Numbered from the stretch's first letter, positions 23,160 through 35,949 are shown. The stretch: 64,000 nt of DNA from Bromus sterilis (GCA_950022295.1 OX465597.1:394945016-395009015), one strand, 5' to 3'. The notes: generated by a model not told the origin, from the sequence alone. A program made the numbers and translations.

Positions 23160-24369
23160 ACTAGTGATGTCTCTCTCCCAAAAGGTGAACAAACTACAGA
23201 TGGGTAATCGACAGGATTATAAACGCACCGCAATGCTAACTATGCTAGAAAGAAAGGAAGAGAATCAAAAGCATGGGCAGTACGCCAAAATAAGTAGAAC
23301 GAAATCCAACTGCATCTACTACTAATCATCCACCTTGAGATATCTATCCAGAACATCTCGCTGGTATTAAAGCAACAGACAACTGCATTAAAAAGCAATT
23401 TAAATAAAGTAAACAATCCTTGCAACCGCGATTACAAGCACCGTTGTTTTACCCCTAGTGGAAACAACACATCCCCTAGACTCATGTTTTTGTCACTCAA
23501 GCGTTTCATCAGGGAGAATGAACCCACAATCGATCATAACGTTTCCTCTTGGAGTTACTACCTACTACTTGGCCAAAGCAATAAACAGCAATGGAGAACA
23601 TGCAAGAATTACTTAGGAACAAAAATATAAAAGATAAGAACCAAATATATTACTCTATCACAATCTGAACATAATCTCATAATCCATCAGATCCCTTCAA
23701 ACTCAGCATAGCAACAGCAGAAAGATTACATATGTGCTTCGATAATGAAGAACAAAGAGGGGAGGAGAACATCACATAGTTACTGAGCACAGACCCATGG
23801 TCCAAAGGAAACTACTAACGGCACATCCGGGAAGAGTCCATGGTGGAGGGGAAGCTCCCAGAGGTCGATCCTCCCTTCGACAGGGTGCCGGGAAAAGGAC
23901 TGCTGGCACTCCCGATCTTGGAAGCGCGACGGCGGCGGAACAGAGGCGAGATCAAGGAAAAGGGTTCTCTCTCCGGAAGTTTCACGTCACGGGAAATATA
24001 TAGGCGAAGGGGGGAATCTAGGGCGGCACCAGGGGTCTAGGCCCACCTGGCGCGGCCAAGCACTAGGCCGCGCCAGGTGGCCGCCTGGGGCCCTGGTGGG
24101 TCCCACCTGGTCCCCCTTCAGGACAACGGAAGGTTCCTTCACGCTGATTTTTTATCTGATTTTTCCCCGAATTTTTGGAGCACTTTTAATATGGGGGAAA
24201 AGTGAAATAAATAAACAGCAGAAGACAGAAACTGGCTCTGGGGTGCACTGAGTTAGTAGGTTAGTCCAAATATGATCAAAAGTGTATGAAAGTGTATCTA
24301 GATCATAGCAATATCACACAAAACATGCATGGAGCAAGCAGAAATTATAGATATGTTTTGGACGTATCA
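23160..24369 (-). repeat. A1 3' LTR, partial
   Basis: It matches 29771-31060 of the 5' LTR and ends GGACGTATCA at 24369. The part equivalent to 29381-29770 is missing because El0 lies there. Just inside, the minus strand carries AAGCTTGGGGATGT (24370-24383), the polypurine tract. A TATA-like ATATATA is at 23996-24002. Confidence 0.9.
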
Positions 24370-27198
24370 ACATCCCCAAGCTTAATTTCTGCTCGTCCTT
24401 GAGTAGGTAAATGATAACAAGCATAATTTCTGTGGTGACATGCTAGCAACCATATAAGAACTTTGAAAAGTAAAGAAATCAAGGTATGTGATTCAATTCA
24501 AGTCATAACATGCAAGAGTCTATATTAGCATTGAAACAAGTAACAAAAGAACATTAGGTGCAAGAGCTCTCGCTTTGCATGACTCGAATGTCTCCAAATG
24601 GTGTTTGTGTGCAAGAAGAGGGATAGGGAAGACGAGAAAAAAGTATTTTTCGTTGAGAACTCAATCTACTAAAGTTTCACACTTGGTCTTCTTTGGAATC
24701 TTATCGTGACTCATCCCCAGACCACTAGCCAGGTACAAGTCAATTTGACCCACTCCTTTTCGATATTTTGAGCACTCATGCAATGGATGAGCGTAAGCAC
24801 GAGAGTTGACACTTATGGTGGAAAAAAGATAAATATGGTGGAGGAGGAAGATAAAGAGGGTGAGAAAGGCTCACACAATGAAGACAATCATAGGCGAGAA
24901 TGCCAAATGATAGATATGATGTGAGGAGTAGGGATTTCCATGCAACGGATGCACATATGAGCTAAGAAAAGCTCTCCAATGGAACTAGTGGGGGTGCATC
25001 TAACTTGATCGCTCATGAAGACCTATAGCTCTTTGAGGAGGCTCATCCTTGGAATATGCCAGCCAAGTTCTATAGTGTGAAGGTCCCCACATAGCTATAT
25101 GCATGAATGATCATATCTATGGAGTACAAGGATAAGAGGGAGTACTAGCGTGTATCTTTCAAAACGATAGTAGTGTTGCCCCTTTCTCTCTTTTTATTTA
25201 TTTTTTTCTCTTTTTTTATATTTTTTGTATTTTTTTTGGTGGCCTCAATGGCCCTTTCTATTTAACTCCCATTTGTCCTCCTTGTTATCTTTTATTTTGT
25301 CCACTTTGGGATCTTTTCCTCACTTAAGCGCAACACTCTAATTTACAAGAGGTATAGAAGATCTTTCACAATTTACAAGGTACTCAAAACATTTTGAAGA
25401 TGTAGCTATCATGATGTATGAAATGTATGCTTCTGCCAATGTAGCAGGAACATGTATGACATGAAGATCAAGTCATGAAGAGGTGCATGTTGCATTGCAA
25501 TATATCTCGGAAATGCTATGGAAATGCGTTGGTAGGTAGGTATGGTGGCTGTTTTGAGGAAAGATATAGGGAGATTTATGATGACAGAGCGTATCATGCC
25601 GGCGGTTTGGATGTACCGGAGAAGGTGGACGCCAACTCTCGGAGTGAGAAGAAGGCAATGCACGGCACGGAAGAGGCTAGCAAATATGAGGAGGTGGAAG
25701 TGTCAACTTTCAATACTTACATTAGTCCGAAGAACTCATGCACTTATTATCGGTAACTCTCCATCTAATAAGGAGGTTCACAAAGAGACAAGTACCCCGA
25801 GGAGGAGTGTATGGGGGTTTGGTTATCCTTGCGCATCCTCGACTCATGATACGTGAGTGTACTCTAATATCCGATCCCTCCAAAGATTAGCGATCCATCT
25901 AGTAGCTAGAGTTCTCAACTAGTTTTGTAGGTTTGAAAATAAACACGGATTGCCCAAAATAAGACACCTATCAAAAATAATCTAGAGCCCTTGACACCAA
26001 AAGTTCAAACATTAGTCATAGCAATACCTCAAAACTATTGCAAGTTACTACTAAAATTAAATAGCAACCTCAATTGCCTACTTTCAAGAAAAGACACAAC
26101 TCAGTGCAAGAACCAACTATCTTAACAAGATAAACACGAAAACTAAAGCGAGTTCCAGCAACAAACTAAACAGAATCCAAGGCTTTTTCTAAAGACAAAC
26201 TAAGACTAAAACTAAACATGGCAGTAGCTATGAAAAGATAAAGAACACACAAGAGTAGAAAGATAGGCATGAAAAATCCTATGATGTGTTCTAGGTTGGA
26301 GTGGAGAGTGTTTATCTCCCACACAAAGTAAGTTGGGGTCTAACTTGTTATGAACAGCAAGCAAAGCTAAAGAAAACTAAAAAATTAAACCTAAGAAGGA
26401 GACGCTCCAAGCATAGCACATAACGCATGAAGTGATAAAATATAGTGAGACGAAGGACGAACTGATGATTGTTGATGGAGGAGGGGATGCACGGGGGCAT
26501 ACCCTAGATTAAACGCTTGAGTTTTCTTGAATATTTATTGGGGATGGATGGGGGCATCCCCAAGCTTGAGCGCTTTACACTCCCGGAACTTTTTTTCATC
26601 ATCTTCCATCGCAGACTTGAAAACTGCCTTCATACATAACTCATCATAAGCTGATTAGAGAGGTTAGTACCCTTAATAAAATAATTATTCCGCACTGGAT
26701 ATACATATATTCTTGAAGAGCTACTGTTCTCAAGATTTCCAAAAGGTTTTTGCAAATAAAAAGCAAGCTTAAGGTTTGCAAAAGTAAGGAAGGGCAAAAC
26801 CTGGCAGAATCTATGAAAAACAGAACAGCCAGTAGTAGAGAACTTTTTCGGGGCACTTCTGCAACTTAAATAAAAAAATCAGAACATACGAAAGTTTCAC
26901 AATTGTATAGAGCATTTTGTGTAAAAAATTCAGCTCAAAAAGATGAACTGGTGATTTGTTCCGATGTTTTCCGTCAAGAAGACAGAATCTGTTTTCTGGA
27001 CAGCATGTCACAATTTTTGCTTCCCTTATCATAAGAGGTTATAACTTGGCACAAAGCTTGAAAATAAAGATATGTTGATATTGCTACAGTAGTAACAATC
27101 ATCAAGACCACTAAAAACAGAAATAAAAACATCTTGGGTTTCCTCCCAACAAGCGCTTTCTTTTACGCATTTAAGCTAGTCCTAAGGCAAAAGAAGAA
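24370..27198 (-). other. A1 noncoding internal region downstream of protease
   Basis: No gene is supported here. It contains the polypurine tract at the left, a plus-strand pyrimidine tract at about 25180-25250, and short AT-rich stretches. Homologous DNA occurs in A2 (31463-32968) and A3 (38396-39086, 48772-50916), so this is a family feature, not a local deletion. In autonomous Gypsy elements RT and integrase would be encoded here. Confidence 0.8.
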
Positions 27199-29216
27199 TC
27201 AAGTTTTATCAAGAGAAAGAGAATAGCTAGCCCGTGTAACAGACTCAAATGGTAACTTGATTTTCTTTCTAGGGAAGTGTTCCATCCCGTTTTTGAGAGA
27301 GAATTGAAATTTTATATTCCCCTCTTTCATGTCAATAACTGCACCAACGGTGCGAAGAAAAGGTCGTCTCAAAATAATTGGACACAAAGGTTCACACTCT
27401 ATATCCATAATAATAAAATCAACGGGAACATAATTGTCATTGACAATGATAAGAACATCGTTGATCTTCCCCAAAGGTTTCTTTACGGAAGAATAAACAA
27501 GACGAACACCAAAAGAACAAGAATCAAAAGGTTTCAATTCAAACATGTCATACATTTGTTTGGGCATGACGGAGGTACTAGCTCCAACGTCACATAAAGC
27601 ATAGCAAGAGAAGTTATTTAATTTAATTTTAATCATAGGGTCCCAACCATCATCTAGCTTCCTAGGTATGGAGTCTTCTATCCTAAGCTTCTCCTCCCTA
27701 GATTTGATGAGAGCATTTGTGATATGCTCCTTGAAGGCGAGTTTGAGTGTGCTAGTGTGGGGGTCTCTAGACATTTTGTGTAGCAAGCTAATAACTTCTG
27801 AGAGGGTGCAACTATTAAAATCAATATCACTACTATCAAAGGTGGTAGTAGTGTCATCTAGGGTCACTTGTTTCAAACCCTCTATGTTCATAGGAGTTTA
27901 TTCTTCTATGGTTGAGGTATTAGCATCACCATTAATAGGTCTAATGGGACTAGGAGTGCATTGAGTGTTAATAGGTTGAGTGTCCTCAACAATTTGGATA
28001 GTGGCAACTGTGTGGTCTGTAGGAAGGCTAATAATTATATCCTCTTACTCTTTTTCTCTAGCCCATATTTCTTTAAGTTTAGCCATCATCCTAATATTTT
28101 CTTTAATTTGCAATTGGATAGCATTAATAGGAGTGGATTTCCTCTCCTCAAGGGGAGAGGTTCTTTTTTTTAGCATCTCAACATCAAGGGATAAGCTATC
28201 TACCTTCAAAGACAGATTATCTAACTTATCTAATTTCTCTTCTACATTCTTGTTGAAGGCTTTTTGGGTAGTGATAAAGTCTCTAAGCATATTTTCTAGT
28301 TCAGAAGTGGGGTTCTTATTGCTAGGATAAGTGTTGGTGTTCCCATAGTTGGATGGAAACGGTCTAGGATTGCTAGCAAAATTGCCCCGATAAGCATTAT
28401 TGTTGAAGTTGTTTCTAGGAATAAAGTTCACATCTACTTGTTCCTAAGAAACCAAAGAATTTAAAGGAACATCAAGAGGATCAATAGAGGGTTGCTTGGT
28501 AAGTAGATACATAATTAAGTCAACTTTTTCATTTAGGGAGGTAATCTCCTCGATAGAGCTTACCTTCCTACCTGTTGGAGCGCGTTCGGTGTGCCATTGG
28601 GAATAGTTGGTCATCATCTCATTGAGAAGTTTTGTGGCAACACCTAGTGTAGTTGACATAAAGGTTCCTCCCGCGACTGAATCTACAAGGTTCCGCGAGG
28701 TAAAGTTCAAGCATGCATAAAAAGTCTGGATAACCATCCAGGTAGTCAGACCATGTGTAGGGCATTTCTTAACAAGAGACTTCATACGTTCCCAAGCTTG
28801 GGCAACGTGTTCATTATCCAATTGCTTAAAATTCATAATGTTGCTCCTCAATTGGATAATTTTAGCAGGTGGGTAATACTTCCCAATAAAAGCATCTTTG
28901 CACTTATCCCAAGAATCTATGCTATTCCTAGGCAAAGATTGAAACCCTATTTTAGCTCTTTCCCTCAAAGATAAAGGAAAAAAGCTTCTACTTCTTTATA
29001 CTTTTGCGTATCACATAACTCAACAAAATTATTTATGTGTAAAGCAGCATCATCTCGAGCACCAGAGAATTGATCTCTCATAACAAGTTTTAGCAAAGAA
29101 GGTTTAATTTCATAAGAGGTAGCTGAAGTGGCAGGTGTGGCAATAGGAGTGCAGATAAAGTCTTTGTTGTTGTGACTAGTTAAGTCACCCAACTTGGTGT
29201 TTTCAGTGGAACCCAT
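27199..29216 (-). pseudogene. A1 gag-protease polyprotein, broken
   Basis: The likely start is ATG at 29216 (MGSTENTKLG), 137 bp inside the primer site. A frameshift near 28975 breaks the gag core; the next frame (28968-28444) has AKIGFQSLP, DAFIGKYYPP and NEHVAQAWERM, typical of a plant retrotransposon gag domain. In the same frame, stops lie at 28444-28446, 28045-28047 and just before 27891. The segment at 28431-28045 has an Asn-rich stretch and a coiled-coil-like region with LDKLDNLSLKVDSL. The 27891-27199 segment contains the aspartic protease site CDVGASTSV (Asp near 27591) and the second protease strand IILRRPFL. The frame stops at 27199 directly after the protease, and no RT follows. 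Gag packages the RNA and protease cleaves gag; this copy can do neither. Confidence 0.85.
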
Positions 29217-29352
29217 AGTAGCAGCAAGTGTGGCAGATTGTTTCTTGTAATTTTTGATATAAGACACGAAGATAAAAACTGAAAGGTAAACTAACAAGAC
29301 TAAAAAGTAAAGGCAACAGGAGTGGGAAACTCCCCTATCTTAGCAATCGGAG

Positions 29353-29370
29353 TCCCCGACAACGACGCCA
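29353..29370 (-). promoter_or_regulatory. A1 primer-binding site (tRNA-Asp type)
   Basis: The minus strand reads TGGCGTCGTTGTCGGGGA, close to the TGGCGCCGTTGCCGGGGA-type site of Athila-like elements. It lies 10 bases inside the LTR. Two changes from the A2 site look like C-to-T decay. Confidence 0.85.
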
Positions 29371-29380
29371 GAAATTTTCT

Positions 29381-31060
29381 TGATACGCGAGAGATGATAA
29401 TTGCTTCTCCCCCTTCGTTGGTTACCCCAAGTGGAAGGTGGATGCAGCATAGCGGCAAGTTTCCCTTGGTGAATATACCAAGGTTGAGATCGACCAGTAG
29501 GACTCCGGTAATGATAAGTAGCTGGTGAAGCGAACAATGGCACCGTTCACAACCTCTGGTTGCTTACTTCACCTGGACCTGCACACAGACACAAGTAACT
29601 TTTCTCCCAACAAAGTTCAGAGAGGTTGTTAATCTCTCCGGCCTTGTTGTTTGCGAAGGATCAAAACACAAGGGATAATGATAATGATGATAGCAACTGA
29701 AAGTAAAAGCTGAAAAGTAAATAAGCGTGTAAACAATGATGAGAATATGGACCGGGGTCCTATGATGTTCACTAGTGCTGTCTCTCTCCCAAAAGACGAA
29801 ATAACTGCTATGCGAGGTGAACAAAATACAGGTGGGAAATTTACATGATTATAAACACACTTCAATGCTAACTATGCTACAAAGAAAGGAAGAGGCTCAA
29901 AAGCATGGGTAGTACGCCAAAATAAGTAGAACGAAATCCAACAACATCTAATACTAATAATCCACCATGAGATATCTATCCAGAACATCTCGCTGGTATT
30001 AAGTTGCGAGCCCCACCCAAAGTGTAAACCCAAAGCAACAGACAACTGCATTAAAAAGCACTTGCGTAAAGTAAACAATCCTTGTAACCGCGGTTACAAG
30101 CATCGTTGTTTTCCCCCTTGTGGCAATAGCTCATCCCCTAGACTCATGTTTCTTTCACTCAAGCGTATCATGAGGGGGCATGAACCCACAATCGAGAATA
30201 ACATTCCCTCTTGGAGTTACTACCTACTACTTGGCCAAAACAATAAACAACAACGGATAATATGCAAGAATTACTTAGGAACAAAAATATAAAAGATAAG
30301 AACCAAATATATTACTCTATAAAAATCTGAACATAATCTCATAATCCATCAGATCCCATCAAACTCAGCATAGCAACAGCAGAATGATTACATATGTGCC
30401 TCGATCATGTTGGGAAGCTCACGAGGTCTAAACCATGAAGAACAAAGAGGGGAGGAGAACATCACATAGCTACTGATCACGGACCCATGGTCCAAAGGAA
30501 ACTACTCAAGGCACATCCGGGAAGCGTCCATGGTGGAGGGGAAGCTCCCGGAGGTCTATCCTCCCTCCGGAAGGGTGCCGGGAAGAGGTCTCCTGGAGCT
30601 CCCGATATTGCAAGCGCGGCGGCGGCGGATCAGAGGCGAGATCGTGGAAAGACATTCTCTCTCCGGAAGTTTCACGTCACGGGAAATATATAGGCGAAGG
30701 GGGAGGCCAGGGGGGCCACCAGGGGTCTAGGCGTGCCCCTGGCGCGACCAAGCCCTAGGACGCGCCAGTTGGCCGCCTGGGGCCCTGGTGGGTCCCACCT
30801 GTTCCCCCTTCGGGACTCCGGAAGGTTCCTTCACGCTGATTTTTTATCTTATTTTTCCCGAATTTTTGGAGCACTTTTAATATGGGGGAAAACTGAAATA
30901 GAAAAATAGTAGAAAACAGAAATTGGCACTGGGGTGCACTGAATTAGTAGGTTAGTCCAAATAAGATCAAAAGTGTATGAAAGCGTATCTAGATCATAGC
31001 AATATCACACAAAACATGCATGGAACAAGCAGAAATTATAGATACGTTTGGGACGTATCA
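29381..31060 (-). repeat. A1 5' LTR, complete
   Basis: The 1,680-bp LTR has TGATAC and GTATCA ends that form an inverted repeat. A TATA-like ATATATA (30686-30692) points towards gag on the minus strand. It serves as the reference copy for the LTRs at 23160, 34286, 36773 and 51160. Confidence 0.92.
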
Positions 31061-31462
31061 TGACCTTGCAAGTACATTCGATATACTAACCTGCTGTGTC
31101 ATGCCAGATTTGCAGGCAATGCTTTGGATGCGTAGGACGACGTTCCCGGTGTTTTCGGGCTAGGAGATGTCCCAGCCAGTGTCCCTATGGAGTGGAGTTC
31201 ATCACCGTCGCCTTTGTTCCGTTGCCGAGTTATATCCTGTTGCTAGAGGGTTAGTCTGCTGCTTGATGTAGATCCATGGCGAGCTAGACGAGCAACCTTG
31301 TTCTCCGTCTCGCTCCTCCAGCATTGTAATAAACCCCTTTGTACCCGTACCTTTGGTAATAGAAAGTTGTTCAGTTCTATATCAGGCATTGTCGTGTTCC
31401 AGAAGACTTGATCTCTGGGATGGAGCACGGGGCATTTCGGTCCTCTGAGCCGGGGTGCCACA
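31061..31462 (+). repeat. LTR3 fragment, plus orientation
   Basis: It is the reverse complement of 36080-36480, sharing for example the TGCCAGATTTGCAGGC block and the GGAGCACGGGGCA/GGGCG block. It ends GGGGTGCCACA at about 31462. An AATAAA at 31328-31333 could be its poly(A) signal. The left edge is exactly the A1 LTR end, and the homology appears to continue across that edge, so A1 inserted into this LTR. The right edge joins A2 internal DNA without a recognisable duplication. Confidence 0.7.
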
Positions 31463-32968
31463 CGAAGAGCCTAGCAAATATGAGGAGGTGGAAGTGTCAA
31501 ATTTCAATACTAACATTAGTCCGAAGAATTCATGCACTTATTATCGGTAACTCTCAATCTATTATGGAGGTTCACAAAGAAACAAGTACCCCGAGGAGGA
31601 GTGTATGGGGGTTTGGTTATCCTTGCGCATCTTTGACTCATGGTATGTGAGTGTACTCTAATATCCGATCCCTCCAAAGAATAGTGATCCTCTAGTAGCT
31701 AGAGTTCTCAACTAGTTTTTGTAGTTTTTGAAAATAAACACAGATTTCCCAAAATGACACCTATCCCTAATAGGCTAGAGCTCTTGACATCAAAAGTTCA
31801 AACATTACTTACAACAATACCTCAAAACTATTGCAAGTTACTACTACAATTGTATAGCAACCTCAATTACCTACTTAAAGACACGACACAACTCAGTGCA
31901 ATAAGCAACTCTCTTAACAAGATAAACATGAAAACTAAAGAGAGTTCCAGCAACAAACTAAACAAAAGCTAAAGCTCTTGAAAAAGATAGACATGAAAAC
32001 TAAGAGCTAAACATGACAGCAGCTACGAAAAGATAAAGAACGTACAACAAAAGAAAGATAAGCATGAAATCCTATGATGTGTTCTAGTTTGAAGTGGAGC
32101 ATGTTTCTCTCCCACACAAAGTATGATGGGTTCTAACTTGTTATGAACAGAAAGAAAAGCTAAAGAAAACTAAAAAGGAAACCTAAGAGCGAGACGCTCC
32201 AAGCATAGCAAATAACGCATGAAGTGATAAAAAAATATAGTGAGATGGAGGATGAGCTGATGATTATTGATGGAGAAGGGGATGCACGGGGGCATCCCCA
32301 AGCTTAGCCACTTGAGTCTCCTTGAGTATTTATTTGGGATGCATGGGGGCATACCCAAGCTTCAGCGTTTGACACTCCCGGATCTTCTTTCATCATCTTC
32401 CCTCGCACACTTGAAACCTCCCTTCATACATAACTCATCATAAGCTGATTAGAGAGGTTATTACCCTTAATAAAATAACTTTCCTGTACTGGAAATAAAG
32501 ATATTCTTGAAGGGATATTGTTTCTCAAGATTACCAAATAAAATGCAAAGAAAAAGCAAGCTTAAGGTTTGCAAAAGTAAGGAAAGGCAAAACGTGGCAG
32601 AATCTGTTAAAAATAGAACAACAGGTAGTAAATAATTTTTTTGGGGTACTTCTGCAACTCAAATCAAAAAACTCAAAACATAAGCTCGAAATAAAATTAT
32701 ATTGAGGACTCTGTCAAAAAAATTCAGATCATAAAGATGATCTGGTCATTTATCGTGAATTTTTTCGTCCAAGGACAGAATCTGTTTTCTGGACAACATG
32801 TCACAACTTTTGAACTTTCTTGCAATCGGAGGCTAAACTTGGCACAAAGCTTGAAAATAAAGATACAATGATGTTGCTACAGTAGTAACAATCATCAAGA
32901 CCACTAAAAAAATAAGTAAAAACATCTTGGGTTGCCTCCCAACAAGCTCTTTCTTTTACGCCTTTGAG
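31463..32968 (-). other. A2 noncoding internal region
   Basis: It is homologous to 25668-27198 of A1 and to about 49440-50960 of A3, with many small indels. I see no supported gene. Confidence 0.75.
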
Positions 32969-34114
32969 CTAGGCATGAAGATTATAAAAGACGTTTTCAT
33001 AAGAATAAGGATTTGAAGCAAAAGAGAACATCAAGAAGCAAATATGAATTCTTTTAAGCCTAACCCACTTCCTATGCATAGGCATCTTATACGAAAATAA
33101 ATCAAAGAAGCACAAATAAACCAACATAGGAAGGTGGAACAAGAACATCTTCAAAACTTTCAACATAAAGAGAGGAGTTTTAGTAATATGGAAGTTTCTA
33201 CAACCAAACTTCCCTCTCTCAAAATATTTTTTAGTAGTATCAAGAATATAACTATCACATAAATCATGTTGTTCATGACCTACAAACACACGTGTATAGT
33301 TTTAAACACGGTATTTAGGATTATAAGATAAGTGCAACCCATCACATTGAGCCTTGATAAGAGCAAAATTCTCTGGAATATGAGTTGGAGATTTCAAAAG
33401 GATAATAGAGCAATCAAGTGTGGGTGCAATAGCAACAATTTCATGCTTAACATAAGGAATTATAGGAAGTTCATCTTCGCAATCATAATCCATATTGGCA
33501 TCATGGCCGTCAACAAAGCAAGTATCAAATTCTTCAGAAAGGGTTGTATCAAGTGAGTCCTCGGAATCATGGGATTGCTCATCAAAGAAATCATTACCCT
33601 CTTCTTGGGCAGAAAACATTTTATTTTTTAAATACTCAATATAATCATTGCAAACATAATTCTCAAAGCAACAAGCAAGAACTGCAAAGTTTTCGGACTT
33701 GTGAATAGTATCGTAATATTTTTCAATCAAAGAAGCAATCTCATAAGCACCTTTAAAAGCAACAAAATCTTCAATCTTTTCAACATCAAAGTAATCATAA
33801 ACACCTTTAGTATAAGAAGATAGGTTCTCATTATCATTATACTGACATTGGAAAGGAAGGTGTTTACGATATATATTAGAGAAGCAAGTAAAATCATAAA
33901 TGTGCCATAAACACTCAGCATAGCAATAAGTTTGTATTTGGTCCCATAAGTGTTTCCCTTTCTGAGATAGGTGGTGCAGTGTATAATGAGCATTCTCATC
34001 CAATGATTTTCCCTCAACCAAGTCGGTTGGGTTTTTAGCGCGAGCACAAATTGATTAAAGACGATCCAAGTGGAACATGTCCATCCTACCATAGTTGGGT
34101 GGTTCCACACCCAT
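32969..34114 (-). pseudogene. A2 gene of unknown function, non-gag, with a hydrophobic C-terminus
   Basis: One frame runs from ATG 34114 (MGVEPPNYGRMD) to 32969, 382 codons, interrupted only by TAA at 34055-34057 and TAA at 33302-33304. The N-terminal half has KHLWDQIQTYC and a Tyr/Phe/Cys-rich region. The middle is strongly acidic (DEQSHDSEDSLDTTLSEEFD). Then come ENFALIKAQCDGLHLSYNP, a GHEQHDLCDSYI segment, and a hydrophobic stretch (VLKMFLFHLPMLVYLCFF) followed by the basic MHRKWVRLKR, which looks like one membrane segment with a positive flank. It lacks zinc knuckle, protease and RT signatures. It occupies the place where A1 has gag-protease, 143 bp inside the primer site. I have the impression that this protein is widespread in Triticeae repeats, but I know no function. 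Alternatives are a diverged env-like or capsid-like accessory protein, or a captured host gene. Confidence 0.65.
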
Positions 34115-34257
34115 GGTAAAGATAAAACCTAAAAGGTAGCAAATAATTTTTTGGTTTTTCATATAAGACTCTAAGATAATACCTAAAAGGTAAACTAACA
34201 AGGCTAACAAGCAAAGATAAAATATAGCGTGCAACTCCCCTATCTTGAAGAGTGAAG

Positions 34258-34275
34258 TCCCCTGCAACGGCGCCA
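34258..34275 (-). promoter_or_regulatory. A2 primer-binding site (tRNA-Asp type)
   Basis: The minus strand reads TGGCGCCGTTGCAGGGGA, one base from the consensus Athila-type site, 10 bases inside the LTR. Confidence 0.88.
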
Positions 34276-34285
34276 GAAATTTGCA

Positions 34286-35949
34286 TGATACGCGAGAGAT
34301 GGTAATGGTTGCTTGCCCTTTGTTGGTTACCCCAAGTGGAAGGTGAGATGCGGCGTAGCGGCAAGTTTCCCTTGGTGAAGATACCAAGGTTGACTATCGA
34401 CCAGTAGGACTCCAAGGTCGACAAGTAGGTGACAACAGCGCTAGAAATTAGGCGGTTGACATGGACCTGCACACAGATACAAATAACTTTGCTCCCAACG
34501 AAGTTCAGAGAGGTTGTCAATCTCTCCGGCCTTGTTGTTCACAAAGGATCAAACTCAAGGGATAATGATAATGATAGCTGCTAGAAAGTAAAAAAAAAGG
34601 AAATAAATTGAGCGTGTAAATAGTGATGAGAATATGGACCGGGGTCTCATGATGTTCACTAGTGATGTCTCTCTCCCAAAATACGATAAAACTGCTATGC
34701 GAGGTAAACAAATCATAGCTGGGAAATTGACAGGATTAAAAATGCACCGCAATGCTAACTATGCTACAAAGAAAGTAAGAGGCTCAAAAGCATGAGCAGT
34801 ACGCCAAAATAAGTGGACCGAAATCCAACTGCATCTACTACTAATCATCCACCTTGAGATATCTATCCAAAACATCTCGCTGGTATTAAGTTGCGAGCCC
34901 CACCCAAAGTGTAAACCCAAAGCAACAGACAACTGCATTAAAAGTACTTTGCATAAAGTAATCAATCCTTGCAACCGCGGTTACAAGAATCGTTGTTTTC
35001 CCCCTTGTGGCAACAACACATCCCCTAGACTCATGTTTCTCTCACTCAAACTAGTCATCAGGGGGCATGAACCCACGATCGAGCATAACGTTCCCTCTTG
35101 GAGTCACTACCTACTACTTAGCCAAAGAAATAAACAGCAACGAATAACATGCAAGAATTTCTCAAAACATAAAATATAAAAGATAAGAACCAAATATATT
35201 ACTCAATCACAAACTGAACATAGTCCCATAATCCATCAGATCCCAGCAAACTCAGCATAGCAACATCAGAAAGAATTACATATGTGCCCTGATCATGTAG
35301 GGCATCTCACAAGGTCTAATCCATGAAGAACAATGATGGGAGGAGAACACCACACATCTACTGATCATGGACCCATGTTCCAAGGTAGACTACTCACGGA
35401 TCATCCGGGAAGCGTCCATGGTGGAGGAGAAGCTCCCGGAGGTCGATCCTCGCTCCGGAAGGGTGCCGAGAAGAGGTCTGCTAGCGCTCCCGATCTTGGA
35501 AGCGCGGCGGCGGCGGAACAGAGGCGAGATCGCGAAAAAGGGTTCTATCTCCCGAAGTTTCCCATCACGGAGAATATATAGGCGAAAAGGGGCAGCCAGG
35601 GGGGCACCAGGGGTCCAGGCTGGCCCCTGGCGCGGCCCCACCGTAGGGCGCACCGGGACGGCGCCTGGGGCCCTGGTGGGTCCCCTCTGGCCCCTCCTAG
35701 GTGTTTCCCGAACCTTCCCGTACGCTGATGTTTTATTGTATTTTTTCGGAATTTTTGGAGAAATTTTTATACGGGGGAAACCTGAAATAGAAAAACAGAA
35801 GAAAACAGGAACTGGCACTAGGGTGCACTGAGTTAATAGGTTAATCCAAATATGATCAAAAGTGTATGAAAGTGTATCTAAAACTTAGCAATATCACACA
35901 AAACATGCATGGAGCTAGCAGAAATTATAGATACATTTGGGACGTATCA
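34286..35949 (-). repeat. A2 5' LTR
   Basis: A 1,664-bp LTR, TGATACGCGAGAG at the left and GACGTATCA at the right, it matches 29381-31060. The TATA-like ATATATA is at 35574-35580. The flank to the right is LTR3-element internal DNA. Confidence 0.9.

Larger units (their letters stand above)
23160..31060 (-). mobile_element. A1: Athila-like Gypsy element with gag-protease only
   Basis: In minus orientation it runs 5' LTR (29381-31060), primer site, gag, protease, a long noncoding part, polypurine tract and 3' LTR (23160-24369, its outer 390 bp displaced by El0). The internal region is 5.0 kb and holds no RT, RNase H or integrase, so the element is non-autonomous by design or by an old deletion. 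A1 interrupts an LTR3 copy that resumes at 31061. The tRNA-Asp-type primer site and the gag sequence style suggest the Athila branch (inference). Confidence 0.85.
31463..35949 (-). mobile_element. A2: Athila-like element carrying a non-gag gene
   Basis: The 5' LTR (34286-35949) and primer site match the A1 family, but the first internal gene is unrelated to gag. The left part (31463 onwards) matches A1 from about 25668. The 3' LTR and the polypurine tract are missing, replaced by the LTR3 fragment. No RT or integrase is present, so this is a non-autonomous sister of A1. Confidence 0.8.

Noticed and set aside
25180..25250. Long pyrimidine tract considered as a polypurine-tract primer for a minus-strand element
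   Set aside because: It is in the middle of the A1 internal region, 0.8 kb from the LTR; the true tract lies at 24370-24383 next to the LTR.
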